DNA of 64,000 nucleotides from the NCBI RefSeq assembly GCF_000429105.1, contig NZ_AUBF01000007.1, positions 62,001 to 126,000 of the forward strand, read 5' to 3'. The notes beneath the pieces were generated by a model, which had not been told where the DNA came from, searched no databases, and worked only from the letters and a program-made list of their open reading frames with translations. Of the stretch, positions 36,143 through 44,861 are shown piece by piece. The stretch is from Schaalia suimastitidis DSM 15538. Lineage in GTDB: Bacteria; Actinomycetota; Actinomycetes; Actinomycetales; Actinomycetaceae. Made by a program: the position numbers and the translations under genes. The first letter of the stretch is position 1. Every line of letters begins with the position of its first letter.

Positions 36143-36277
36143 CTATAACCACGCTAGGTAGCTCATCAGTACGACAAGGCCCCACAAAACAGCCCACACG
36201 CCTACGCCAAACACCACCAACAAGGCGATTGCTTTGGGAGTAAATCGCCGAATGTCACGTACATTTCGCGGATACAT
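36143..36277 (-). CDS. 44-residue single-pass membrane peptide
   Basis: A short gene found by reading the minus strand: MYPRNVRDIRRFTPK followed by one hydrophobic helix (about residues 16-43) rich in Leu, Val and Trp. The basic N-terminus implies it faces the cytoplasm. GGAGGA lies 7 bases before the ATG, and the gene sits 18 bases after the DUF418-like gene and just before the 130-residue membrane protein, so it is very likely translated. Function unknown. Confidence 0.65.
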   Translation of the reverse strand: MYPRNVRDIRRFTPKAIALLVVFGVGVWAVLWGLVVLMSYLAWL

Positions 36278-36295
36278 GACTGTTCCTCCGTTAAC

Positions 36296-37897
36296 TCAGG
36301 CATCGTTGCCGTCATTGCCAATTGTAGGCGCGGGCGGCGGCGTATGCTGTGTTGATTGCGTCGGCGGCGCCGTCGGCGTTGGTGTGGCTGACCGGGTTGG
36401 TACCGAAAGTGGTGCTGGTTGCTGCCCTTCATGCGGTGCAGGTTGCTGCCCTTCATGCGGTGCAGGTTGTTGAACTACATGCGATGCGGGCTGTTGAACT
36501 ACATGCGGTGCTGTGTGTGGTGCCGTTGCGCCACTGCCATCCCCGCCAAGGCCCGAGCGCGCCACAGCGTCGGCAAAACGGCTGAGCAACCACTCAAGCG
36601 GGCCGCGTGCGAAAAAGAAGGTCCACACGAAAGCGAAGATCAACAACGCGACAACGATAATGACAAAGCCGCGCGTCGAAGGGCCAATGTATAGCAAATC
36701 GCCTGCAAAACCTATGGCCACAATATGTGCCACGTAGGCGGTCAGCGACATGGAGCCAAGGGCTGCCACGGGCTTAAGTGCGATACGCACATAGTGCTGC
36801 ACCAGCAGCAACATGCCGACCAGCGCGAGCGACACCCCAATGGCGCCGAGGATTTCAAAGGTCGTATTGCTATGTGCGCTGGAACCAAAAAGTGTCTGCC
36901 ACGTGTAGGTCCAAGCGCTTGGGTCACCTTCAAGAAGGGGATCTGCCATTGAGGAACCGAAATACTCCTCAGGATTAATTTTTCCGCCGTTGCGGGCAAT
37001 AGCGTCGAGGTCAGCAAGGCGTTGCTTGAGGTAAGACTTTTCATCCGCTATTGCCTCTGGCGACATGATCCACGATGACGTATCGCCCGACAACGTTGGA
37101 GTGGAAGGGGAGATAGAACCTGAGCCGATCGAGGAGCTTCCCAAGCCGATGCTGGAATCGAAGGGGATGGCCGCAAACGAGTGTCCAGCGATCCACGAAA
37201 ACCCGTAGCTCATAGTTGCAGTCACAAGGCCAACACCGATCATCCACAGTTTCACAGGAGTTTTAGCCAGGTCGAGGCGACCAACACCCATGCCAATAAG
37301 GATGACCGCAAAATAGGCCAGACCAGGGTACATGCCGGTGACAAAACCTTCAGAGAAAACCGCATGGAGGCCCGTTCCACCGAAAATATTGGCAAACAGA
37401 CTAAAACTGCTGAACACCCACACTACCTGCGGGCCAACCAGCGCCAAGACAGTACCGCTGATGAATAATGTTTTCGCTGACAGGTGCACCTGCGGGATAG
37501 CCACAAGGAACCACAAGGCGTAAAAACCAAGGATCACGGCAACCGGATGGGCGAAGGTGTAAAGCAGTCCACCGATGAAGAACAGACCTAGTGCGCGGCC
37601 CACGAGGCGCAGCTTCGCCACCTGCATGTGCATCCCGGTGTAGGCAATATTGCGTCCAGTAATAATAGAAATGGAAACACCCGCAAGGAATGTGAATAGG
37701 AGTGCGGAACGCCCGTGCGGGATTGCTTCGAGAAAAATCCCCCATGCAGTGCTTGGGTAAATATGGACCGTGTGCGCCCATATCATCCCGATAACGGCCA
37801 AGGCTCGCGCAAGATCAAGGCCAATTAGGCGGCCAGCATAACGAGCTGGGGCAGGGATTGACAATGACGGTGGGGGCGTGACGCTGAGTTGCTCCAT
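36296..37897 (-). CDS. polytopic membrane protein, DUF418/acyltransferase-3-like, with repeated tail
   Basis: 533 residues. About ten membrane helices start with LIGLDLARALAVIGMIWAHTVH, the typical beginning of DUF418 and HGSNAT-like families; the segment SMSLTAYVAHIVAI is also characteristic. A Ser-rich extracytoplasmic loop lies at about residues 235-320. The cytoplasmic C-terminal tail has four 8-residue repeats (HVVQQPA, HEGQQPA) and a Pro/Thr-rich end. Members probably transfer acyl groups to surface sugars or lipids; this is inference. First gene of a three-gene minus-strand operon. Confidence 0.8.
   Translation of the reverse strand: MEQLSVTPPPSLSIPAPARYAGRLIGLDLARALAVIGMIWAHTVHIYPSTAWGIFLEAIPHGRSALLFTFLAGVSISIITGRNIAYTGMHMQVAKLRLVGRALGLFFIGGLLYTFAHPVAVILGFYALWFLVAIPQVHLSAKTLFISGTVLALVGPQVVWVFSSFSLFANIFGGTGLHAVFSEGFVTGMYPGLAYFAVILIGMGVGRLDLAKTPVKLWMIGVGLVTATMSYGFSWIAGHSFAAIPFDSSIGLGSSSIGSGSISPSTPTLSGDTSSWIMSPEAIADEKSYLKQRLADLDAIARNGGKINPEEYFGSSMADPLLEGDPSAWTYTWQTLFGSSAHSNTTFEILGAIGVSLALVGMLLLVQHYVRIALKPVAALGSMSLTAYVAHIVAIGFAGDLLYIGPSTRGFVIIVVALLIFAFVWTFFFARGPLEWLLSRFADAVARSGLGGDGSGATAPHTAPHVVQQPASHVVQQPAPHEGQQPAPHEGQQPAPLSVPTRSATPTPTAPPTQSTQHTPPPAPTIGNDGNDA
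36420..36515 (-). repeat. four 24-base tandem repeats at the end of the DUF418-like gene
   Basis: Units at 36420, 36444, 36468 and 36492, the first two identical, the last two differing at a few positions. Each codes an 8-residue unit of the C-terminal tail. Confidence 0.85.
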
Positions 37898-37934
37898 AGG
37901 TCCAGGGTACGCGTTTCTGATGATTTTTCATGAA

Positions 37935-37976
37935 CTATCGCCGCGACCGTGTCAAAGTGACTGGTCGCGGCGATAG
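37935..37976. terminator. 14-bp inverted repeat upstream of the DUF418-like gene
   Basis: CTATCGCCGCGACC (37935-37948) and GGTCGCGGCGATAG (37963-37976), with a possible inner GTCA/TGAC stem. No U-tract. It could end pepN transcription or shape the leader of the next gene. Confidence 0.6.
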
Positions 37977-38049
37977 GTGAAATCTCAGGTCGGCTGTGGG
38001 CAAGTGGTGTCACCCATTGCTGGATGCGGCACTTATTGTCGGCGGGGTC

Positions 38050-38088
38050 GCCCGTTGCCGGCGGAACTTCGTACCACCGGCAACGGGC
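38050..38088. terminator. 12-bp inverted repeat after pepN
   Basis: GCCCGTTGCCGG (38050-38061) pairs with CCGGCAACGGGC (38077-38088). It begins 12 bases after the pepN stop on the minus strand. No U-tract. Confidence 0.6.
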
Positions 38089-38099
38089 GGCGCAACGTC

Positions 38100-40670
38100 T
38101 TACCGGTCCTTGGCTTGGGCGTGAAGCTGGCGTTCAGCTACAGAAATCCGTTCACGGATAATACGTACCAATGCAGCAGAAGCGTCACGGTGTGTATCAA
38201 TCCAGGCCCGTCCAGCTGCAACCACGTCGACACTGTCAACGTAGCCCGCCAACTGTGAGGGGAACATCAAGGTGACAATATCTTCGGCGGTGTGGAAGGT
38301 GTTGGCGTCCCAAATGGCATCCAACGAGGCAAAGTAGTCGTCCACAAATGGCGCGTAGGTGCACGGTGATGCACTCACCTGCGCCCAGAAGCCTGAAACC
38401 ATAGACCAACGAGTGTCATTCGGAATAGAAGTATCGCGCAAAATGGCATCCCACACGGTCTTCTTCACAGTGGCATCTTCTACTGCGGCGCGCGCAGCAG
38501 CAGCATTTTGCTTACCCGTCATCGTGGGATCTTCAGCTTCAAGCGCCGCAATTTCTGACTCGCCTGCAGCCCCCACACGGACAAGGTTGAACAGCAATGC
38601 CCAACGCAGGTCCACATCAACGGTCAGGCCTTCCAGCGTCTGCTTCCCATCGAAAAGAGCCCGCAGCGCCTCAGACTGTTCCCCAACAACGGCATTACGA
38701 GCAAAAGCTCGCACCAATAGTTGCTGCGCGTCAGAGGCACTAGCAGCCGTGCGGGCCAGCAAACGCAACTGGCGACCAATCTTCTCCTGGGCCACGTCGC
38801 GCTTGTCGGGCGCAACAAAAGTACGCACAGCCTCGTCAATATGACGTAGCAGCAGGACCAGCATCTGCGTATTGGTTTCCACCGGCACAGCATTCAACGC
38901 CAAGTCAAGGTAATCCGAGGCAGGCATCTCACCGTCACGGCACATATCCCACGCGCACGCCATCACAACACCACGCGTCAGTGAATCAGTGAACAGGGCG
39001 ATATTTGCCGTGGCGAAGGCCAGAGAATCCTCGTCGAGGCGGACCTTCGCGTAGGCAAGATCCCCATCGTTGACCAGAATGAAGTCCGGTCGTGCCTGGC
39101 CAGCAAATGACGTCACCTCAGTGGAAGCGCCATCCACATCAAGCTCTTCGTGCAGTACGCGGACAAGGGCGCCCGCCTCGTCAACGCTGTACCCCGCAAC
39201 AGCTAAGCGATGCGGGCGAAGAGACGAACCTGGTGTAAACGCCGTCTGTTCAACGGTGAGGCGACGAATGAGGCCGTCACTGTCGCAGTCAATAGCGGGG
39301 CGAAGCATGGTGACACCTGCTTCTTCCAACCAGACTTTCGACCATGCGGCCAGGTCACGGCCCGAGGCTTTCTCAAGTTCACCCAACAAGTCAGCCAGGG
39401 TGGCGTTGGCATAGGAATGCTTCGTGAGGTACTCGTGCAGGCCAGCGAAGAAAGCGTCACGACCCACGTAGGACACCAGCTGACGCAGAACAGCCGCCCC
39501 CTTGGCGTAGGTGATGCCGTCGAAATTCACCTCCACGTCAGCCAAGTCGCGTATTTCAGCCTTAATGGGGTGCGTGGTGGGCATTTGATCCTGGCGAAGA
39601 CCCCAGTCTTTGCGCAGCATAAAGCCCGTCCATGCGTCGGTGTATTCGGTTCCCTCTGACAGGGCAAGGTGGCTCATGAACTCCGCGAAAGACTCGTTGA
39701 GCCACAGGTCATTCCACCATTCCATGGTGACCAGGTCACCGAACCACATATGAGCCAGTTCGTGAAGGATGGTATTGGCGCGTGTTTCCAGGTCCGCTTC
39801 CGTGGGGCGTGTCCGGTACACGTACTGGTCACGGAAGGTCACGCAGCCAGCATTTTCCATGGCGCCAGCGTTGTATTCAGGTACAAAGATCTGGTCGTAC
39901 TTGGTGAAGGGGTAGGCGATGCCATATTTGTCTTCAAAGAACGCAAAACCCTTGCGCGTAATGTCGAGGATACGGTCAACATCCAGGTACTCACGCAGGG
40001 AAGCGCGGCAGTACACACCCAACGGGATTTCGCGACCATCGGTGCTGGTCAACGATGACGTTTCGCCTACGTATGGCCCTGCAACGATTGCCGTAATGTA
40101 GGTCGACATTACTTCTGTCGTGGCGAAGCGATACACCCAGCGTTCCACGCCATCAACACCAGTGATTTTTTCAGGTTCTGGTGTCGGGCTATTGGAAAAG
40201 ACCGTCCAACCGCGCGGTGCGGTCACCGTGAAACGGAAGGTGGCCTTCAGGTCAGGCTGCTCGAAGGTAGCGTAGACGCGACGCGCGTCAGGTACTTCGA
40301 ACTGTGAGTAGGTGTAGGCCAGCCCATCGGCAGGATCCACAAAACGGTGAAGGCCTTCACCTGTGTGCATGTACTGGCAGTCCGCGTCAATGGTGACACT
40401 GTTGTGCTCAGCAAGTGGTGGCAAAACAATACGATGATCCTGGTGCGACAATGGGTCCACCCACTGGCCGTTCAAGGTAATGGAGTGGATATTATTCGAC
40501 ACGAGATCCACAAAAGTTTGGGCGCCTTCAGTGGCGTCAAAGGTGATCGTCGTCTTCGAGCGAAAATCGGTCTCGCCCTTCGTGAGATCCAGTTCCACAT
40601 CGTAGTGGGTGACGGTCACCGCCTGTGAACGTGCGATTGCCTCTTCGTGGGTAAGGTTCAGGCCCGGCAT
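38100..40670 (-). CDS. pepN: aminopeptidase N (M1 family)
   Basis: 856 residues, typical for M1 aminopeptidases, zinc enzymes that remove N-terminal residues from peptides in the cytoplasm. The exopeptidase motif is GAMENAG; the zinc site is HELAHMWFGDLVT with the distal Glu in WLNESFAE; the ERAP1-like C-terminal helical domain is complete. ATG 40670 is chosen (GAAAGG upstream, and MPGLNLTHEEA is the conserved start); the longer frame from 40706 adds 12 residues without a ribosome binding site. The 310 bases before it are non-coding. Confidence 0.95.
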   Translation of the reverse strand: MPGLNLTHEEAIARSQAVTVTHYDVELDLTKGETDFRSKTTITFDATEGAQTFVDLVSNNIHSITLNGQWVDPLSHQDHRIVLPPLAEHNSVTIDADCQYMHTGEGLHRFVDPADGLAYTYSQFEVPDARRVYATFEQPDLKATFRFTVTAPRGWTVFSNSPTPEPEKITGVDGVERWVYRFATTEVMSTYITAIVAGPYVGETSSLTSTDGREIPLGVYCRASLREYLDVDRILDITRKGFAFFEDKYGIAYPFTKYDQIFVPEYNAGAMENAGCVTFRDQYVYRTRPTEADLETRANTILHELAHMWFGDLVTMEWWNDLWLNESFAEFMSHLALSEGTEYTDAWTGFMLRKDWGLRQDQMPTTHPIKAEIRDLADVEVNFDGITYAKGAAVLRQLVSYVGRDAFFAGLHEYLTKHSYANATLADLLGELEKASGRDLAAWSKVWLEEAGVTMLRPAIDCDSDGLIRRLTVEQTAFTPGSSLRPHRLAVAGYSVDEAGALVRVLHEELDVDGASTEVTSFAGQARPDFILVNDGDLAYAKVRLDEDSLAFATANIALFTDSLTRGVVMACAWDMCRDGEMPASDYLDLALNAVPVETNTQMLVLLLRHIDEAVRTFVAPDKRDVAQEKIGRQLRLLARTAASASDAQQLLVRAFARNAVVGEQSEALRALFDGKQTLEGLTVDVDLRWALLFNLVRVGAAGESEIAALEAEDPTMTGKQNAAAARAAVEDATVKKTVWDAILRDTSIPNDTRWSMVSGFWAQVSASPCTYAPFVDDYFASLDAIWDANTFHTAEDIVTLMFPSQLAGYVDSVDVVAAGRAWIDTHRDASAALVRIIRERISVAERQLHAQAKDR

Positions 40671-40980
40671 CGGATACCTTTCGTGTATGCGTTGATGGTT
40701 CGCCAAACGGCACCTATTTCCCTATCTTCCCACGTTTTTGACGGCAAGGGCGATTCGAAGAGGCGCAGTTACGGCAAATGGAACAACTTTCAAACGGTTT
40801 TATAGTGGCTGAACAGTGCAGTTTCAGCACTATTGGGTTGCGAACGCGAATCGTATTGTTGCGAGAGTCTTCCGGTGGCCTTCGGTGTGATGTGCACATG
40901 GGTAATAGGTGACGCTGCAACAAAAGTGCCGCGGACAGCTGGCATGAAAACGCTGTCAGTCCTCACCTAGCGGAGCCCGT
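40671..40980. other. 310-base non-coding gap
   Basis: Contains the pepN promoter region and the end of the M13 peptidase unit. A 6-bp repeat, GACAGC/GCTGTC (40934-40957), and an imperfect AGTGGCTGAA/TTCAGCACT hairpin near 40805-40835 are visible. I find no gene here. Confidence 0.5.
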
Positions 40981-42996
40981 CTACCAGATACGAACGCGCT
41001 GATCTGGATCCAGCCACAAGGCGTCACCCGGCTTCACATTGAATGCCTGAACAAAAGCATCCATATTGGCCAAGACTTGATTGCAGCGGAACTCGGCAGG
41101 GGAGTGCGGGTCAACTGCCAACATCTGTCGAGCAAACTCGGGGCGAGCCTTCGTACGCCACACCGTCGCCCACGACACAAAGAAACGTTGAGCGGCGCTG
41201 AACCCCGCCTCGTTAGGCTCAAACACCTCGTCGTCACTCAGGCCGGAATACGCCCGAAAAGCCGACCATGCAATGGTCAAACCACCAAGGTCGCCGATGT
41301 TCTCGCCCACGGTTAAACCGCCATTGACGTGCGGTACGTCGATGCCTGCATCGGTAGCGGCGAGATCGGCGGGGGTGAGGGCATCGTATTGCGCGATAAG
41401 GGCGCGGGTACGCTGCTCGAAACGCTCACGGTCAGCATCATCCCACCAGTTCTTCAAATTGCCGTCCCCATCGTAGCGAGAACCTGAATCGTCAAAACCG
41501 TGTCCTATTTCGTGGCCGATGACTGCGCCAATTGCACCGAAATTGACCGCGTCATCGGCATCAGGATCGAAAAATGGTGGTTGCAAAATAGCTGCCGGGA
41601 AGACGATCTCATTAAAGGTGGGGTTGTAGTAGGCGTTCACTGTTTGTGGCGTCATATACCACTCGGCACGGTCCACAGGCTTACCCAACTTGGCGAGCTC
41701 TCGGTCAGTACCCACTGCCGAAGCGCGCCGCACCGCCTCGACAACGTCGTCGACCTGGGCAAGGTCGAGTGCAGAATAGTCCTTCCATGTCGCCGGGTGT
41801 CCAATTTTGGGCATAAAGGTCGCCAGTTTATCCAACGCACGTGCACGTGTTGCCTCACCCATCCAATCGAGGGAGGAGATCGAGCGCCTATAGGCGTCCA
41901 AAAGGGCATCGACGAGGCGGTCCATTCGTTCCTTGGAATCGGCTGGGAAATAGCGTTCCACCCATAGGCGCCCCAGAGCCTCACCAACGCATCCTTCAAT
42001 CAGTCCGAGGGCCCGCTTCCAACGGGGACGGAGCTCCTCGGTGCCCGATAGCACGCGCCCATGGAAATCGAAACGTGCATTGACGAAATCTGAGGACAAG
42101 AGCGGCGCGCGCGTGTCCAGTACTGAGGTGATAAGCCACTCTTTCAACACATTGAGGTCGGTATCTGCCCACAGTTTGCCAGCATTTGTCATATGTTCGG
42201 GCTGAGCGACGTTGACTGTGTGCACCTGGGTTGTGTCCACGCCCACTGCTTCAAGCCAAGCGCGCCAGGGGAAACCTGGGCACTGTTGTTCAAGCTGGTC
42301 CAAGGTGAAGGCGTTGTCGTGCGCAAGAGGATCACGGTCAGCCACCGCGTCACGATGGTGTGCTGCCACAGCTTTTTCGAAAGCAAAAACACGAGCAGCA
42401 GCACTGTGGGGATCTGCTGACCACACTTCGGGGCCAGCTAGCGTCAACAGTGTGGCCACCATGACTTGGTAGGCCTGGCGAATAGGTTCATGGGCTTCTT
42501 CGCGGTAGTACGCCTCGTCGGGAAGGCCAATACCTGACTGGCTGAGGTTGAGCATCGTCGCTGTTGAATCATGCGGATTGGTGCCCACCCACAATCCGAC
42601 GAGGCCTCCCACACCCATGCGTTGAAGCGTGCCCATTGCCACCGCCAGTTCGTCGTGGGAAGCGGCATCGTGGATTAGGTGTAGTTCTGGAGTCAAAGGC
42701 GCGACTCCGCGGTTTTCAATGGTGGCTTCGTCCATGAATAGTGACCACAGGGTTGCGATACGGTCCGCATCCGGGTCGTGGAGTGTGCCTGCCGCAGCTT
42801 CCTCGCTAAGGAGTTTGCATCGCTCCTCAGACTGGTCACGCAGGGCGTGGAATGCGCCGTCAACAGGGCGGTCAGATGGGATTGTGTGTGTCCTCAACCA
42901 TGTGCCGTTGACGTAGCGGAAGAAATCGTCTTGCGGACGGATGGTCAGATCTGCGGATGCCGGGTCAAGGAGGCACGTGTGCTTTGGTTCAGACAT
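40981..42996 (-). CDS. pepO: M13 family zinc endopeptidase (PepO/neprilysin type)
   Basis: 671 residues, normal for the family; hydrolyses oligopeptides. N-terminal signature PQDDFFRYVNGTWL; zinc site VIGHEIGHGFDDSGSRYDGDGN (HEIGH); third ligand in VGENIGDLGGL; substrate-binding NAYYNPTFNEIVFPAAILQPPFF; C-terminal RVRIW. No signal peptide, so cytoplasmic as in bacterial PepO. TACTCT lies 6 bases before the ATG on the minus strand. It may share peptide turnover with pepN, which lies downstream on the same strand. Confidence 0.93.
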   Translation of the reverse strand: MSEPKHTCLLDPASADLTIRPQDDFFRYVNGTWLRTHTIPSDRPVDGAFHALRDQSEERCKLLSEEAAAGTLHDPDADRIATLWSLFMDEATIENRGVAPLTPELHLIHDAASHDELAVAMGTLQRMGVGGLVGLWVGTNPHDSTATMLNLSQSGIGLPDEAYYREEAHEPIRQAYQVMVATLLTLAGPEVWSADPHSAAARVFAFEKAVAAHHRDAVADRDPLAHDNAFTLDQLEQQCPGFPWRAWLEAVGVDTTQVHTVNVAQPEHMTNAGKLWADTDLNVLKEWLITSVLDTRAPLLSSDFVNARFDFHGRVLSGTEELRPRWKRALGLIEGCVGEALGRLWVERYFPADSKERMDRLVDALLDAYRRSISSLDWMGEATRARALDKLATFMPKIGHPATWKDYSALDLAQVDDVVEAVRRASAVGTDRELAKLGKPVDRAEWYMTPQTVNAYYNPTFNEIVFPAAILQPPFFDPDADDAVNFGAIGAVIGHEIGHGFDDSGSRYDGDGNLKNWWDDADRERFEQRTRALIAQYDALTPADLAATDAGIDVPHVNGGLTVGENIGDLGGLTIAWSAFRAYSGLSDDEVFEPNEAGFSAAQRFFVSWATVWRTKARPEFARQMLAVDPHSPAEFRCNQVLANMDAFVQAFNVKPGDALWLDPDQRVRIW

Positions 42997-43002
42997 GGTC
43001 TC

Positions 43003-43008
43003 AGAGTA
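43003..43008 (-). promoter_or_regulatory. -10 element TACTCT for the leaderless M13 peptidase gene
   Basis: On the minus strand TACTCT ends 6 bases before the ATG at 42996. No ribosome binding site. Confidence 0.5.
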
Positions 43009-43168
43009 ATCGCGTGAGTCTGCCTGTGCCTAAAGATACGCCGCATTTAAGGGGTCTGTTTTCGTGATTTGTGGCCGGAAACGGGGAATGTGTGACAAAG
43101 TAATCGGAATTAGAAAAGGTTTCTTTAGCGTAAATGGATAGAACTTTACAGGGGTTTTCGCGTGGTCT

Positions 43169-43180
43169 GCACATTTGTGC
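43169..43180. promoter_or_regulatory. palindrome upstream of glpABC
   Basis: GCACATTTGTGC, a perfect 12-base palindrome about 95 bases before the glpA start, in an A/T-rich stretch that also holds GTAAA-N10-TTTAC (43130-43149). Either could be an operator; no regulator can be assigned. Confidence 0.3.
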
Positions 43181-43274
43181 GCAAGGGGGAAAGCAGATGT
43201 GCAATACCGTGTTGATGGGGCACTATGGGGGTGGAAGCTCCTGAAATCTGACACAACTGGCAAGGGAGACAGGT

Positions 43275-44861
43275 GTGAGAACCATAAAAACCGACGTCGT
43301 CGTGATCGGCGGCGGCTCAACAGGTATCGGCGTCGTCCGTGACGTCGCGATGCGAGGCTACGGCACCGTTCTCGTCGAACGTGGCGACCTCGCACAAGGC
43401 ACTTCCGGCCGCTTCCATGGCCTCCTCCACTCAGGCGGACGCTACATAGCCTCTGACCCAGAATCCGCCACCGAATGCGCCGAAGAAAATATCATCCTTA
43501 AACGCATCCATGCCTCGGCCATCGAAGACACTGGCGGCCTTTTCGTCACGACCAGCGTTGACGACGAAGAATACGCCGACCAATTTCTGCAACGAGCAGC
43601 CGCCACCAAAGTTGTTGCCCAAGAAATCAGCGTCAGCGAGGCACTCAAACGTGAACCCCTCCTTGACCCGGGCCTTAAACGCGCCTTCGAGGTCAACGAC
43701 GGCAGCGTTGACGGCTGGCAAATGGTCTGGGGCGCAGCACGATCCGCAATGGCTCACGGCGCGAAAGTCCTCACCTACCACCGCGTCACCCAAATCCTTC
43801 GAGAAAACGATCGCGTTAACGCAGTGATCTGCCGCGACGAACGCGCAGGCGAAGATGTGCGCATCGAATGCCACTTTGTCCTCAACTGTGGCGGCCCGTG
43901 GGCAGGAAAGATTGCCGAACTTGCTGACTGCCACGGCGTCGAAGTCGTCCCAGGCGCAGGCATCATGGTCGCAATGAACCACCGCCTCACTCAACGCGTC
44001 ATCAACCGCTGTGTGTGGCCAGCGGACGGCGACATCCTGGTGCCCGTACACCCGGTGTGCATCATCGGCACCACCGACCTCAAAGCTGATGACCCAGACA
44101 ACCTCCCCATCCCCGCCGACCAGGTTCAACAGATGCTTGACGCCGGTGAAATCCTCATCCCAGGATTCCGCAAAGCCCGCGCAATCCACGCATGGGTAGG
44201 CGCGCGGCCACTGGTGAAAGACAGCCGCGTTGGCGCCACCGACACGCGCCACATGGCGCGCGGCATGAGCGTCATTGACCACGAGACCCGCGACGGTGTC
44301 GCCGGTATGCTCTCCATCGCAGGCGGCAAACTCACCACCTACCGACTCATGGCAGAACGTATCGTCGACATCATGTGCGACCAACTGGGCGATAAACGTC
44401 CCTGCACCACTGCTGACGAAGTTGTGCCCGGCTCTGAAGACAAGAAGCTCTACACCATCGGACACCGCCTCGGCGATGTCGAAAGCAACAACAAAGCGCC
44501 AGGCGGCGAACAGATCATCTGCGAATGTGAACTTGTCACACGGAAGATGCTGGAAAAAACCATGGACGACCTGCCCAACGGACAACTCGACGACGTACGT
44601 CGCCAGGTCCGCCTCGGCATGGGGCCATGCCAAGGCGGATTCTGTAGCCAACGCGCAACCGGCATCGCCCACGAAAGAGGCGATATCGACGCCTACCGTG
44701 CCAATGGCCTGCTTAAACTCTTCCTCAAAAACCGTTGGATCGGCATTTGGCCCATCCTGAACGGCGCTCAGGTGCGTCAAGCCGCATTGGACAACTGGAT
44801 ACACGAAGGAACCCTTGACGTGGAACACCTACCCGCCAGCGATAAGGAGGTCGTGCGATGA
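43275..44861 (+). CDS. glpA: anaerobic glycerol-3-phosphate dehydrogenase subunit A
   Basis: 528 residues. FAD-containing catalytic subunit that oxidises sn-glycerol 3-phosphate to dihydroxyacetone phosphate and passes electrons through GlpB/GlpC to quinones. FAD motif VVIGGGSTGIGVVRD (N-terminal); DAO-family TSGRFHGLLHSGGRY; and a C-terminal BFD-like [2Fe-2S] domain with CECE...GPCQGGFC. The start is GTG 43275 with GGGAG 6 bases upstream. glpA, glpB and glpC overlap by 4 bases each, an intact operon. Confidence 0.96.
   Translation: MRTIKTDVVVIGGGSTGIGVVRDVAMRGYGTVLVERGDLAQGTSGRFHGLLHSGGRYIASDPESATECAEENIILKRIHASAIEDTGGLFVTTSVDDEEYADQFLQRAAATKVVAQEISVSEALKREPLLDPGLKRAFEVNDGSVDGWQMVWGAARSAMAHGAKVLTYHRVTQILRENDRVNAVICRDERAGEDVRIECHFVLNCGGPWAGKIAELADCHGVEVVPGAGIMVAMNHRLTQRVINRCVWPADGDILVPVHPVCIIGTTDLKADDPDNLPIPADQVQQMLDAGEILIPGFRKARAIHAWVGARPLVKDSRVGATDTRHMARGMSVIDHETRDGVAGMLSIAGGKLTTYRLMAERIVDIMCDQLGDKRPCTTADEVVPGSEDKKLYTIGHRLGDVESNNKAPGGEQIICECELVTRKMLEKTMDDLPNGQLDDVRRQVRLGMGPCQGGFCSQRATGIAHERGDIDAYRANGLLKLFLKNRWIGIWPILNGAQVRQAALDNWIHEGTLDVEHLPASDKEVVR

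Noticed and set aside
43431-44828. 465-codon open frame on the minus strand opposite glpA
   Set aside because: It is the codon-phase shadow of the GlpA gene, which has all domain motifs on the plus strand; the antisense product matches no family I recognise.
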